The notes: generated by a model from the sequence alone, not told the origin. A stretch of 40,450 nt of DNA from an uncultured Selenomonadales bacterium (GCA_900315805.1 ONAN01000017.1:1-40450); one strand, 5' to 3'; shown: positions 23,764 through 32,843, counted from the stretch's first letter. Made by a program: numbers and translations.

Positions 23764-25032
23764 TTACCTCTGTTCTTCCGGTGTTTCCAGGCGTTCCGCT
23801 TTGACGCGCTCCACCCGCAGGTGGTCCATGCGGAGGATCGTGAAGCGCCAGCCGCCGGCTTCCACTTCGTCGCCGACGACCGGTTTGCGGCCCAGTACAC
23901 CGAACATATAGCCGCCGATGGTGTCGTCCTCATCGGCATCTTCCAGATTCAGGGGGAGCACATCGGCCAGCTCCTCCAGCAGGACTTCGCCGTCCAGTTC
24001 GTAGCTGCCGTCCGCCAGGCGGACGATTTCCGCCGCCTCCGGCTGGTCGTGTTCGTCCTGGATTTCCCCGATGATCTCCTCCACCAGGTCTTCCAGGGTC
24101 AACAGGCCCGTCGTGCCGCCGTACTCGTCGACGACGACGGCGATCTGGATATGCTTTTCCTGCATCTGCTGCATGACCTTCGCGCCGCTCATATTGTCCG
24201 AAACCACGAGGATCTTGCGCATGATGGTGCGCAGGTCGAAATCTTCTTCATCGGTGCGGTCCATAAGGTCGCGCACGTGGATCATGCCCAGGACATGGTC
24301 CTTGTCTTCCTCACACAAAGGATAGCGCGTATGGCAGCTCTTGCGGATCGTGTCCAGGTTGTCCCGGAGCGGGTCGTCCACGAACAGGCAGACCATGTCC
24401 TGCCGCGGAATCATGACCTCGCGCGCCACGCGGTCATTGAATTCGAGCACATTGTCGATCAGGGTGCTTTCCACCTTGTCCAGTTCGCCGTGCTTTTCGC
24501 TGGCGTTGACGATGCGCCGCAGTTCTTCTTCACTGCGGGCGATATCTTCCGCCGGGGCGGGATGGACGCCGAACAGCCGGACCAATCCCCGCGCCAGGGC
24601 CGATGTCACGACCACGAGGGGATAAAAGACGAAGTGCGTGAACCGCAACGTCAGCCCCATGGACAGGAAGACCTCTTCGGTGCGGCCCGCCACGAGCAGG
24701 CGCGGCACCAGTTCCGCCAGGGCCACGTGCAGGATCACGATGATCAGCAGGGCGCAGAACAGCTCCAGCGGCCAGCCGCCGGGGAACGCCGTTCCGCCGC
24801 ACAGCACTGCCAGGCCGCGCGCCAGCACGGGGCCGCCGTACCAGCCCAGCAAAATGGAGGCCGCCGTGATGCCGATCTGCACCGCGCTGGCAAAACCGGC
24901 CTTGCGGTCCAGGATGGACAGCATGGCCCCGGCCTTCTCATTGCCGCCTTCCGCCATTTCCTCCAGCTTGCCGCGGCGGATCTTGAACAACGAGATTTCC
25001 GCCATGACCAGCCGGGCGTTTATGAAAATCAA
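23764..25032 (-). CDS. CNNM/CorC (HlyC) family membrane protein with CBS pair
   Basis: At least 422 residues. The order is an N-terminal CNNM transmembrane domain (about 1-165), a tandem CBS pair (MIPRQDMVCLFVDD and the following repeat, about 195-330) and a C-terminal CorC/HlyC domain (YELDGEVLLEELADVL). Relatives are linked to magnesium/cobalt export; the older name hemolysin is misleading. The start is uncertain. The listed TTG falls inside the first membrane helix, and the frame stays open upstream to 25104 with a good AGGGAGAGAGG site but no ATG or GTG. The true start may be a rare codon such as ATC at 25086, which would add 18 residues. It lies between era and recO. Confidence 0.85.
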   Translation of the reverse strand: MIFINARLVMAEISLFKIRRGKLEEMAEGGNEKAGAMLSILDRKAGFASAVQIGITAASILLGWYGGPVLARGLAVLCGGTAFPGGWPLELFCALLIIVILHVALAELVPRLLVAGRTEEVFLSMGLTLRFTHFVFYPLVVVTSALARGLVRLFGVHPAPAEDIARSEEELRRIVNASEKHGELDKVESTLIDNVLEFNDRVAREVMIPRQDMVCLFVDDPLRDNLDTIRKSCHTRYPLCEEDKDHVLGMIHVRDLMDRTDEEDFDLRTIMRKILVVSDNMSGAKVMQQMQEKHIQIAVVVDEYGGTTGLLTLEDLVEEIIGEIQDEHDQPEAAEIVRLADGSYELDGEVLLEELADVLPLNLEDADEDDTIGGYMFGVLGRKPVVGDEVEAGGWRFTILRMDHLRVERVKAERLETPEEQR

Positions 25033-25125
25033 GATTAGGATGATCGCTGCCGGTTTCAGGCAAGCTTCCCAAGGGAAACCGTCGATAAGTCCTCTCTCCC
25101 TTCACGAAGGATGACGCGGGCCGTT

Positions 25126-26028
25126 TCAGCCCTCCTCGTCATCCTGGTAACCAAATTCCTTCAGGGCCTTCTTCTTGTTGCGCCAGCCGGGACGCACCTT
25201 CACCCACAGGTCCAGGTACACGCCCGTGCCGGTCAGGCCCTCGATATCCAGGCGGGCCTCCTTGCCGATCTGCTTGAGCAGGCTGCCCTTGGCACCGATG
25301 ACGATGCCCTTCTGCGATTCCCGCTCCACGTAGATGTTGGCGCTGATATAGACATTGCCGTTCGGCCGGTCCTTGAAATCGGTCACCTCGACGGCAATGG
25401 CGTGCGGAATCTCGTCCCGCGTATGGAGCAGCACCTTTTCGCGGATCATTTCCTTGGCGATGGCCCGCATCGGCTGGTCCGTCAATTCATCTTCCGGATA
25501 CAGGTCGGGACCCTCCGGCAGATGCTTCACGATTTCCGCGTGCAGCTCGTCCAGCCCTTCCCGGGTCAGGGCGCTGACGGGAATGATGGCCGCAAAGTCC
25601 AGCTCCTTTGCATAGGACTGCATGATGGACAGCAGCTTCGCCTTGTCTTCCAGCATGTCTATCTTGTTGATGACCAGCAGGACCGGTACCTTGACCTGGC
25701 GCAGGCGCTCCAGGATGAGCTGTTCGCCGGCGCCCTTCTTCTCCGTCGCGTCGACAGTGAAAAGGACCACGTCGACCTGCTCCAGGGCCTGCTCGGCCTG
25801 GCGGTTCATGTACTCGCCCAGCTTGTGGAGCGGTTTATGGATGCCCGGCGTGTCCAGGAACATGATCTGGGCGTCGTCCGTACTGAGGATGCCCATGATG
25901 CGGTTCCGCGTCGTCTGCGGCCGGTCGCTCATGATGGCGATCTTCTCGCCGATCATGGCGTTCATCAACGTCGATTTGCCTACATTGGGGCGGCCTACGA
26001 GGGCCGCGAACCCGGAATGGTGCGTCAT
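25126..26028 (-). CDS. era: GTPase Era
   Basis: A 300-residue essential GTPase that binds 16S rRNA near its 3' end during 30S maturation. Motifs are G1 GRPNVGKS (12-19), G3 DTPG (59-62) and G4 NKID (121-124). A C-terminal KH RNA-binding domain (ANIYVERESQKGIVIGAKGS) ends the protein. The start ATG follows GAGGCAGG; longer in-frame starts would overlap the preceding gene. It lies 13 bases after the ybeY-cdd fusion, matching its working link to YbeY in rRNA processing. Confidence 0.97.
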   Translation of the reverse strand: MTHHSGFAALVGRPNVGKSTLMNAMIGEKIAIMSDRPQTTRNRIMGILSTDDAQIMFLDTPGIHKPLHKLGEYMNRQAEQALEQVDVVLFTVDATEKKGAGEQLILERLRQVKVPVLLVINKIDMLEDKAKLLSIMQSYAKELDFAAIIPVSALTREGLDELHAEIVKHLPEGPDLYPEDELTDQPMRAIAKEMIREKVLLHTRDEIPHAIAVEVTDFKDRPNGNVYISANIYVERESQKGIVIGAKGSLLKQIGKEARLDIEGLTGTGVYLDLWVKVRPGWRNKKKALKEFGYQDDEEG

Positions 26029-26041
26029 ATATACCTGCCTC

Positions 26042-27082
26042 TCATGCTTTCTTCTTCTTTTTGCCGGCGGATTTTTTGGCGGCTGCCGGTTTTTCCGCCT
26101 TCTTCCCGGACTCTTGCTGCCCTTCGGCCAGTTCCTCTTCGGAGAAACCGAACGGCAGCAGGTCCGCGTAGGTCGCTTCCTGGATATCGCCCGCCGCATT
26201 CGTCATCACGATGCGGGGAATCTTGAATTCCGCAATCACCTGGCAGCAGGCGCCGCAGGGTGCGATGGGGGCCGTCGTGTTGCCCGTCACCAGCAGCATG
26301 CGGAACGTCCGGTGCCCTTCCGTCACGGCCTTGAAGATGGCATTGCGCTCGGCGCACAGGGACAGGCCGTAGGAAGCGTTTTCCACGTTGCAGCCCGTGT
26401 AGACCGTGCCGTCGTCCGTCAGGACAGCCGCACCGACGGGGAAATGGGAATACGGGATATAGGCGTTCTCCATGGCTTTCCGGGCCTTGCCGAAGAGCAG
26501 GGCCACGTCGCCGCCGGCCTCTTCCACATCGGATTTCGCCGCCTTCGTACCGGCGAGCAGGGCGTCCAGGAAGCCGTCCTTCACGTCGTCGGACATATGC
26601 ATGTCCCCGCCCAGGTCGGCCTGGGACAGGTGGATCTTTTCCAGGATCTTTTCTTCTTCGGCCCGCATGACCTTCTTGTCAGCCGCCTTCTTATGGTCGT
26701 AGCCCAGCAGATGGAGCAGGCTGTGGATGGCCAGGTAGGCCACTTCGCGGTTCAGGCTGTGGCCGAATTCCTCGGCCTGTTTCTGCGCCATTTCCGCCGA
26801 AATGACGATGTCGCCCAGCAGGTGCTCTTCCGGGCCGCCCACTTCCGCCGGTTCGTCCGCCTCGTCGAGGGCGAAGGACAGGACGTCCGTCGGACGGTCC
26901 ACGTTGCGGTAGTCGCGGTTCAGCTGGTGGATTTCCGCATTGTCCACCAGGGTGACGCTGACTTCCGTCTCTTTCGGCAGCCGGTGCACGCGGGCGCCGG
27001 CCTGCAAAGCCTTGCGCAGCAGGGACTCGGTCTCCTTCGTCACTGCCACTTTATCCTGATCGTTGCGGTAATTGATGATCAC
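26042..27082 (-). CDS. YbeY endoribonuclease fused to cytidine deaminase
   Basis: A 346-residue two-domain protein in one frame. Residues 1-150 are YbeY, an rRNA-maturation endoribonuclease, with metal ligands H120, H124 and H130 in HSLLHLLGYDH. After a linker (about 151-195), residues 196-325 are a complete cytidine deaminase that makes uridine from cytidine. It has CNVENASYG (231-239), the zinc ligand and catalytic pair C243 and E245 (CAE), and the zinc ligands C276 and C279 (PCGAC). A Lys/Ala-rich tail ends the protein. In many Firmicutes ybeY, dgkA and cdd are separate neighbours; here dgkA is gone and the outer two are joined. The start is GTG after AAAGGAG, overlapping the phoH stop (GTGA). 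Confidence 0.93.
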   Translation of the reverse strand: MIINYRNDQDKVAVTKETESLLRKALQAGARVHRLPKETEVSVTLVDNAEIHQLNRDYRNVDRPTDVLSFALDEADEPAEVGGPEEHLLGDIVISAEMAQKQAEEFGHSLNREVAYLAIHSLLHLLGYDHKKAADKKVMRAEEEKILEKIHLSQADLGGDMHMSDDVKDGFLDALLAGTKAAKSDVEEAGGDVALLFGKARKAMENAYIPYSHFPVGAAVLTDDGTVYTGCNVENASYGLSLCAERNAIFKAVTEGHRTFRMLLVTGNTTAPIAPCGACCQVIAEFKIPRIVMTNAAGDIQEATYADLLPFGFSEEELAEGQQESGKKAEKPAAAKKSAGKKKKKA

Positions 27083-28092
27083 TGCTCTGCTCCTTTCTCC
27101 GTTTCCGGACGGCCTTTCCCTTTGCCGGCCTCGGCGCGTTCGTAGGCCTTGATGATGGCCCCCACGATTTCATGGCGTACGACATCTTTCTCGTCAAACC
27201 AGACCATGCCGATGCGCGGCACGTCCTTCAGCACGCGGGACGCGTCGATGAGGCCGCTGGCCTTGCCCGAAGGCAGGTCGATCTGCGTGATGTCGCCGGT
27301 CACGACCATGCGGGAACCGAAGCCGAAGCGGGTCAGGAACATCTTCATCTGCTCCGGCGTCGTGTTCTGCGCCTCGTCGAGGATGATGAAGGACCCGTTC
27401 AGCGTGCGGCCGCGCATATAGGCCAGAGGCGCCACTTCGATGACGCCGTTGTCCAGGTATTTCTGCGCCGTCTCGCTGCCCAGCATGTCGTACAGGGCAT
27501 CGTACAGGGGCCGCAGGTAGGGGTCGACCTTCTCCTGCAGGTCACCGGGCAGGTAGCCCAGCTTTTCGCCGGCCTCCACGGCGGGACGCGTCAGGATGAT
27601 GCGCTCCACTTCGCGTTTCTTGAGGGCCGTCACGGCCATGGCCACGGCCAGGTAGGTCTTGCCCGTGCCGGCCGGTCCGATGCCGAAGGTGATGAAGTTC
27701 TCCTTGATGGCGTTCACATAGTTGAACTGGCCCAGGGTCTTCGCCTTGATCTGGTGGCCCCGCCACGTCACGATGAGCGTTTCGGCGTACATGTTATGCA
27801 GCTTCGCCACGGCGCCGCCCTGCACCATATAGATACTGTAGCGGACATCGTGCGATGTAATGGGCAGTCCCTGCCGGTAAAGGAACAGCAGTTCCCGGAA
27901 CAGCTGGGCGATCTTCTGGACCTCTTCCTCGCTGCCGCTGAAGATGATCTTGTTGCCGCGCGCCATGACGGTCGCGTCGAAGCTGGCGTTGATGAGGCGC
28001 AGGTTTTCGTCGTTGCGTCCCAGGATGCCCATCATTTCCTGCTGGTTGTTGATTTCAATGACTTGTTCGTCGGCTAAAAAGGAAGCAGACAA
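27079..28092 (-). CDS. phoH: PhoH family ATPase
   Basis: A 337-residue PhoH/PhoL-type P-loop ATPase, probably an RNA-linked helicase-like enzyme working with YbeY. An N-terminal KH-like domain (about 1-100) is followed by Walker A GPAGTGKT, Walker B FIILDEAQN and the sensor region VVTGDITQIDLP. The start is a TTG after an AAAGGAGG site that lies in the last codons of the cyclophilin gene, two bases after that gene's stop. It overlaps the ybeY-cdd fusion by four bases at its end. Confidence 0.94.
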   Translation of the reverse strand: MSASFLADEQVIEINNQQEMMGILGRNDENLRLINASFDATVMARGNKIIFSGSEEEVQKIAQLFRELLFLYRQGLPITSHDVRYSIYMVQGGAVAKLHNMYAETLIVTWRGHQIKAKTLGQFNYVNAIKENFITFGIGPAGTGKTYLAVAMAVTALKKREVERIILTRPAVEAGEKLGYLPGDLQEKVDPYLRPLYDALYDMLGSETAQKYLDNGVIEVAPLAYMRGRTLNGSFIILDEAQNTTPEQMKMFLTRFGFGSRMVVTGDITQIDLPSGKASGLIDASRVLKDVPRIGMVWFDEKDVVRHEIVGAIIKAYERAEAGKGKGRPETEKGAEQ

Positions 28093-28094
28093 AA

Positions 28095-28682
28095 TTACTT
28101 ACCCTCCTTTGCGGACGGTTCCCCCTCCTCGATGGTGATCTTCCGGATCACGACGGGGAAAACAGGCTTGTCCGACGCATCCGTGCGGGTATGGCCGATC
28201 TTCTGCACCACGTCCATCCCTTCGGTGACATAGCCGAACACGGCGTGTTTGCCATCCAGCCAGGGCGTGGCGGCCAGCGTGATGAAGAACTGGCTGCCGC
28301 CCGTGTTGGGGCCGGCGTTGGCCATGGACAGCGTGCCCGGACGGTTGTGTTTCAGTTCGGGGCTGAATTCATCCTTGATGGTGTAACCGGGGCCGCCCGT
28401 GCCGTTGCCCTTCGGGTCGCCGCCCTGGATCATGAACCCGTCGATGACGCGGTGGAACGTCAGGCCGTTGTAAAAGCCCTTCTTCGACAGGTCGATGAAG
28501 TTCTTCGTCGTAAGGGGCGCGTTCTTCGTGTCCAGGCGGCACTTGAAATTGCCCATGCTCGTCTCGAAGACGGCAGTTGCCGGCACGACGGCCTGCTGCT
28601 GCGGCTGTTCCGCTTCCTTGCCGCAGGCGCTGAACGTGACACACAAAATGAGGCTGAGACAAAGTAAAATGATCTTCTTCAT
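28095..28682 (-). CDS. Cyclophilin-type peptidyl-prolyl isomerase, predicted lipoprotein
   Basis: A 195-residue cyclophilin. A signal peptide ([20 protein letters not shown]) has a lipobox-like FSAC with C20 as the likely lipidated residue, so the enzyme should be anchored outside the cytoplasm. The catalytic core shows [25 protein letters not shown] and GSQFFITL, as in bacterial PpiA/PpiB. It catalyses cis-trans isomerisation of X-Pro bonds in exported proteins. It opens the phoH operon from a strong promoter. The start ATG follows AGGAGG. Confidence 0.93.
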   Translation of the reverse strand: MKKIILLCLSLILCVTFSACGKEAEQPQQQAVVPATAVFETSMGNFKCRLDTKNAPLTTKNFIDLSKKGFYNGLTFHRVIDGFMIQGGDPKGNGTGGPGYTIKDEFSPELKHNRPGTLSMANAGPNTGGSQFFITLAATPWLDGKHAVFGYVTEGMDVVQKIGHTRTDASDKPVFPVVIRKITIEEGEPSAKEGK

Positions 28683-28727
28683 GGATGGAATTCCTCCTGA
28701 AAAATCTGCTGTATTCCCATTATTATC

Positions 28728-28756
28728 ATTATAAACGGAAACCGGCAGATTATCAA
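28728..28756 (-). promoter_or_regulatory. Promoter of the cyclophilin-phoH-ybeY/cdd-era-recO operon
   Basis: -35 TTGATA (28751-28756), a 17-base spacer and -10 TATAAT (28728-28733) on the minus strand, with a leader of about 40 bases. Confidence 0.88.
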
Positions 28757-28760
28757 AACT

Positions 28761-29562
28761 TTATCGCGCGGACACGGCGTCCGCCTTTATGAGGACTGCC
28801 AGCCAGTCCCGCGCGGTGCGGCCCGCCTCTTCCCCCTTGTGGGCGAAGCTGTGGTCCCCGCCCTCGATCAGGACCAGCTGTTTCGGTCCCCGCAGGCAGT
28901 CGTAATTCGCCCGCGCCTGGTCCCAGGACACGACCGGGTCGGCCAGACCGTGCAGCAGCAGCACCGGTCCGCCGGGCCACCGTTTCAGGCAGGCTGCAAT
29001 ATCATACTGGAAGATGTCCTGCACGAAAGCGGCCCGGATCAGGTCGCGGCCCTTCTCGTCCTCCAGGTACAGGTCGTGTCCGGCCCGCAGTTCGTCAAAG
29101 ACAGGCTGCGTCAGCACTTGGACGAAGGTACGCTCCAGGTCGTTCGGCGCGGACCACAGGATCAGGCCGTCGGGCACGCAGGCCCGGTCCGAACAGGCCG
29201 CCAGGATGGCCGTGGCGCCGCCCAGGCTGCGCCCCCAGGCAATAGAGCTTCTGCGGGGCCAGCGTGCGGCGCACGTACGCCGCGACAGCCTTGAATTCGG
29301 CAATCTGGTTCGTCAGGAGCGTGCACCAGGAAAAGGCGAAGCGGACCACCGTGCACAGCGGGGACAAATCCCGCGCCATGTCGACGGCCCGGCCTCCCCC
29401 GTCCATGGAGCCCCGGAACCCATGGGCCATGACGAAGACGCGCCGCCGGGCCTCTTCCGTGGCACCGTACGTGATGATGACAGGCAGCGGCCCGAAGGGA
29501 CCGGGCAGGTAGAACTGCCGGTCCTGCGGCAGGGCCTTGTGCCCCATGGTGTCTTTCTGCAT
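28761..29562 (-). pseudogene. Alpha/beta hydrolase, frameshifted
   Basis: Two overlapping frames together give one alpha/beta hydrolase of about 266 residues. The first frame, from the ATG at 29562 after GGGAGG, carries FVMAHGFRGSMDGGG and runs to LYCLG. The second carries the nucleophile elbow GRSLGGA (serine nucleophile), LLLHGLADPVVSWDQA (acid residue) and GGDHSFAHK (histidine). The join falls at a run of five G (29232-29236, C on the plus strand). Removing one base restores a continuous frame and the GxSxG motif, so this is a +1 insertion or a read error. All catalytic parts are otherwise intact. The gene follows the secF terminator; a GC-rich hairpin (29575-29594) abuts its ribosome binding site. 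Confidence 0.85.
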
Positions 29563-29603
29563 AGTCGTTCCTCCCGCCGCGCGTTCCCGCGGCGTCATGA
29601 TAG

Positions 29604-29640
29604 AAAAAACCGTCTGCCGTTTAGCACAACAGACGGTTTT
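29604..29640 (-). terminator. Terminator of the yajC-secDF operon
   Basis: A stem ACCGTCTG/CAGACGGT (29609-29637) with a 13-base loop, followed on the minus strand by TTTTTT. It lies about 10 bases after the secF stop. Confidence 0.9.
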
Positions 29641-29649
29641 GAAAGCGAA

Positions 29650-30534
29650 TCAGTCTCCGGCGTGTTTGCCCTGCAGGAACAGCCACAGCGGACCGGCCAG
29701 CAGAATGGAGGTGTAGGCGCCGCTGACGAAACCTGCCAGCATGGCGAACGAGAAGTTGTGGATCGTCGCGCCGCCGAACAGGAAGATGGCGATGACCGCG
29801 AAGAGCGACGTAATGGTCGTGTAGCACGTACGGGTCATGGTGGACCAGATGCTGTTGTCGATCATGTCCGTCACCGTCTCGCTGCGGCGGTGAACCTTCA
29901 GGTTCTCGCGGATACGGTCGAAAATGACGATGGTGCCGTTGATGGAATAGCCGACAACCGTCAACAGGGCCGCCACGAAGCTGGAGTCGATTTCCAGCTG
30001 CAGCAGGCTGAAGCAGCTCAGCGTATTCGACACGTCGATCATCAGGGCGATGATGGCGGCGATGGCGAACTTGAACTGGAAGCGGATGGTGATATAGAGG
30101 ATCATCAGCACCCACGACAGCAAAATGGCGATGACCGCCTGCTGCACCAGTTCCCCGCCGATGGTGGCGCCGACGTTCTCGACGCGGCGGATCTGGTACT
30201 CGCCCAGGGCGGACTGCATATCGTTCATGACAGCCTTGCGGTTGTCATCGCTGATGACGGCCGTACGGATGAGGACGCCCTTGGCTTCCTTGACGTTGGC
30301 GTCGCTGCTTTCCAGCTGGATGACGGCATTGCCCAGGTCATGCTTGTCCAGGACATCGCGCACCTGGGATACCTGTACGGGCTTGGCGAACTCGAGGTCC
30401 ATGATGCTGCCGCCCGTGAAGTCGATGCCCATGTTGAAGCCGCGGAAAATCATGGAACCGTAGCCGATGAGCAGGAACAGGATGGAGATGGTGAAGAAGA
30501 TCTTCCAGTGTCTTACAATGGAAAAACGTTTCAT
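29650..30534 (-). CDS. secF: Protein translocase subunit SecF
   Basis: A 294-residue inner-membrane partner of SecD, which uses the proton gradient to help the Sec channel finish export. The family motif GIDFTGGS follows the first membrane helix, and five further helices form the RND-like membrane domain. The ATG overlaps the secD stop (ATGA), with the ribosome binding site GGAGGTGG in the end of secD. Length is normal. Confidence 0.96.
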   Translation of the reverse strand: MKRFSIVRHWKIFFTISILFLLIGYGSMIFRGFNMGIDFTGGSIMDLEFAKPVQVSQVRDVLDKHDLGNAVIQLESSDANVKEAKGVLIRTAVISDDNRKAVMNDMQSALGEYQIRRVENVGATIGGELVQQAVIAILLSWVLMILYITIRFQFKFAIAAIIALMIDVSNTLSCFSLLQLEIDSSFVAALLTVVGYSINGTIVIFDRIRENLKVHRRSETVTDMIDNSIWSTMTRTCYTTITSLFAVIAIFLFGGATIHNFSFAMLAGFVSGAYTSILLAGPLWLFLQGKHAGD

Positions 30535-31769
30535 TTCTTAGCCACCTCCTGTCCGCCGTTTCTGAACATACCGAACCAGAAGGGGTTCTTCGTGATGTCG
30601 GCATTGATGAGGAACTTCAACAGGAACCGGCTGACCGTGACTGCCGAGAACATACTCAGCAGCACGCCTAAGGCCAGGGTGATGGCGAAGCCCTTGACCG
30701 GGCCCGTGCCCAGATAGAACAGGACCAGGCAGGCCATGAGGGTCGTGATGTTCGAGTCGAGGATGGTCGTCATGGCGCGGGAGAAGCCGCTGTCCATGGC
30801 TTTACGCAGCGAGCGGCCGTTGCGGATTTCTTCCTTGAACCGCTCGAAAATGAGCACGTTGGCATCGACGGCCATACCGATGGACAGGATGATGCCTGCC
30901 ATACCGGGCAGGGTCAGTGTCGCGTTCAGGTACCGCATGAGCAGCAGCAGGAGCATCGTGTACAGCAGCAGCGCGATATCCGCCACCAGGCCGGACAGAC
31001 GGTAGAAGACGAGCATGAAGACGAAGACGCCGGCTACGCCGATGAGGAACGCCTTCTGGCTTGCTTCCTTGGAGTCCTGGCCCAGGGTCGGGCCGACGGT
31101 GCGGTTTTCAATGACTTCGAGTTTGACCGGCAGGGAGCCGCTGCGCAGCAGGATGGCCAGATGGTTGGCATCTTCCATGGTGCGTTCGCCCGTGATCTGG
31201 GCGCGGCCGCCCGTGATGGCTTCCTGGACGACAGGGTTCGTCAGGATTTCGCCGTCCAGGGTGATGGCGATCTGTTTGCCTACGTTGCGGGCCGTTACAT
31301 CGGCAAATTTCTTGGCGCCTTCATCGGTGAACTCCAGGTTGACCGTGGGGCGGTTGCCGTTGCCCATGGTGGCTTTGGCATCCTTCAGGTCCATGCCGTT
31401 GAGGACGGTTTTGCCCTGGGGATCCTTGAATTCCAGCATGGCCGTCTTGCCCAGCATGTTGATGGCCTTTTCCGGATCTTTGACGCCGGGCAGTTCCACG
31501 ATGATGCGGTCCTTGCCCTGACGCTGGACGACAGGTTCCGTCAGGCCCAGCGCGTTGACGCGGCGTTCAATGATGTGCGTGGCACGGTCCAGGGCGTCGT
31601 CGTTCACTTTCAGCTGCGGCGTGTCTTCCGCCTGCAGCACGACGTGCGTGCCGCCCTGCAGATCCAGGCCCTGTTTGACCGTGCTGGCCAAGGGTCGGAT
31701 GTACATGCAAAATCCACCGATGATCGCAAAAGCGATAATCAGGAATTTGCCCAGTTCATTCCATCTCAA
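30531..31769 (-). CDS. secD: Protein translocase subunit SecD
   Basis: A 412-residue SecD with the signature GLDLQGGTHVVL after the first helix, a periplasmic P1 domain (ERRVNALGLTEPVVQRQGKDRIIVELPGV) and a C-terminal RND-like membrane domain with GMAVDANVLIFERFKEE. No ATG or GTG fits. The best start is TTG at 31769, about 10 bases after AAAGGGG. An ATG 25 codons upstream would add a basic, non-homologous leader, so I prefer TTG. It follows the cyclo-ligase by 114 bases and belongs to the yajC operon. Confidence 0.93.
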   Translation of the reverse strand: MRWNELGKFLIIAFAIIGGFCMYIRPLASTVKQGLDLQGGTHVVLQAEDTPQLKVNDDALDRATHIIERRVNALGLTEPVVQRQGKDRIIVELPGVKDPEKAINMLGKTAMLEFKDPQGKTVLNGMDLKDAKATMGNGNRPTVNLEFTDEGAKKFADVTARNVGKQIAITLDGEILTNPVVQEAITGGRAQITGERTMEDANHLAILLRSGSLPVKLEVIENRTVGPTLGQDSKEASQKAFLIGVAGVFVFMLVFYRLSGLVADIALLLYTMLLLLLMRYLNATLTLPGMAGIILSIGMAVDANVLIFERFKEEIRNGRSLRKAMDSGFSRAMTTILDSNITTLMACLVLFYLGTGPVKGFAITLALGVLLSMFSAVTVSRFLLKFLINADITKNPFWFGMFRNGGQEVAKK

Positions 31770-31883
31770 AATAAATTTTCCCCTTTCCTGTGGAAGCCCT
31801 TTCCGCTTCCTTGGTAAAGATATATATTCCAGAAAAAAGAACAAACGGCCGGAGCCGCCTGTCCCCTTCCGAATGACAACGTA

Positions 31884-32471
31884 TTACCGGCCGTGGCAGC
31901 GGATCCATCTCGTCTCCGTCACGACGGCCTCCATGGCCTGGTCCCAGGCATCTGTCGGCACGCTTTCCACCAGCATGTCCTCGCAGGCGATGGCCAGGCG
32001 GTATCCGCCGCTGGCCGCCAGGAACCGGTCGTAATAGCCGGCCCCGCGTCCCAGGCGCGCTCCCTGTTCCGTAAAGGCGGAACCGGGCACCAGGATGAGG
32101 TCTATGCTTTCCGGCGCCACCGCCCGGTAAGGCTCGGGCACCGTACGGATCCCGTACCGGTCGAGCGGCAGCCCCTCCAGGGACGGCAGCACGGCCGCCC
32201 GAAATTCCGTCCGGGAGACGATGAACGGGACCGTCACCGTCTTGCCCTGACGCAGGGCTTCACGCAGGACCCCGTCCACGGACAGCTCGTTCCGGAACGA
32301 CAGGTATCCCAGCACCGTATCGGCTTCGCGGAATTCCCGGGACGCAAGGATCTGCCGGCACAGGGCACGGGACCGGGCGGCGATGCCGTCCTTTCCCAGG
32401 GCCTCCATGCGGGCCTTCATCATCCGGCGGAGCCGTTGTTTCGCCTCCGCCAGAACCGCTGCGTCCGTCAT
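31884..32471 (-). CDS. 5-formyltetrahydrofolate cyclo-ligase
   Basis: A 195-residue enzyme that converts 5-formyl-THF to 5,10-methenyl-THF with ATP, returning stored folate to the one-carbon pool. The conserved LGRGAGYYDRFL motif and the nearby LILVPGSAFTEQGARLG define the family. Arg/Lys-rich N-terminal residues supply phosphate contacts. It starts three bases after yajC with GGGGAATG as ribosome binding site. Its place inside a Sec operon has no clear functional reason. Confidence 0.93.
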   Translation of the reverse strand: MTDAAVLAEAKQRLRRMMKARMEALGKDGIAARSRALCRQILASREFREADTVLGYLSFRNELSVDGVLREALRQGKTVTVPFIVSRTEFRAAVLPSLEGLPLDRYGIRTVPEPYRAVAPESIDLILVPGSAFTEQGARLGRGAGYYDRFLAASGGYRLAIACEDMLVESVPTDAWDQAMEAVVTETRWIRCHGR

Positions 32472-32474
32472 CGG

Positions 32475-32777
32475 TCATTCCCCTTTTTCCACGCGTTCCT
32501 GCTTGGAAGCATCCTGGAACGCACCGATGGCCGTACGGTTCATTTCGATTTCCACGTTTTCGGCAACCTTCAGCGTCACCTTCGTCTCGCCGACCTGGGT
32601 CAGCTGGCCGTAGACGCCGCTGTTCGTGACGACCTTGTCGCCGCGTTTCAGCGCGTTCAGCATGCGCTGGCGTTTCTGCTGTTCCTTCTTCTGCGGACGC
32701 CACAGCATGAAATAGAAGATCGCGATCAATAAGATGAACGGGAATACGGCATTGACAATTCCCATGATATCGCCCAT
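32475..32777 (-). CDS. yajC: Preprotein translocase subunit YajC
   Basis: A 100-residue single-pass membrane protein of the SecDF-YajC complex. A hydrophobic N-terminal helix is followed by FYFMLWRPQKKEQQKRQ and the YajC beta domain (LKRGDKVVTNSGVYGQL). The ATG two codons downstream of a possible GTG has the better spacing to GGAGG. It is the first gene of the operon, behind its own promoter. Confidence 0.94.
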   Translation of the reverse strand: MGDIMGIVNAVFPFILLIAIFYFMLWRPQKKEQQKRQRMLNALKRGDKVVTNSGVYGQLTQVGETKVTLKVAENVEIEMNRTAIGAFQDASKQERVEKGE

Positions 32778-32843
32778 ATACACCCCTCCTGTCCGGGTCT
32801 CGTAGCTTGTTTGAAATGAGGTTATATCACAAACAGTATAAAT

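Noticed and set aside
31770..31844. Upstream ATG start for secD at 31844
   Set aside because: It would add 25 basic residues before the first membrane helix and lacks a ribosome binding site; the TTG after AAAGGGG fits the family.
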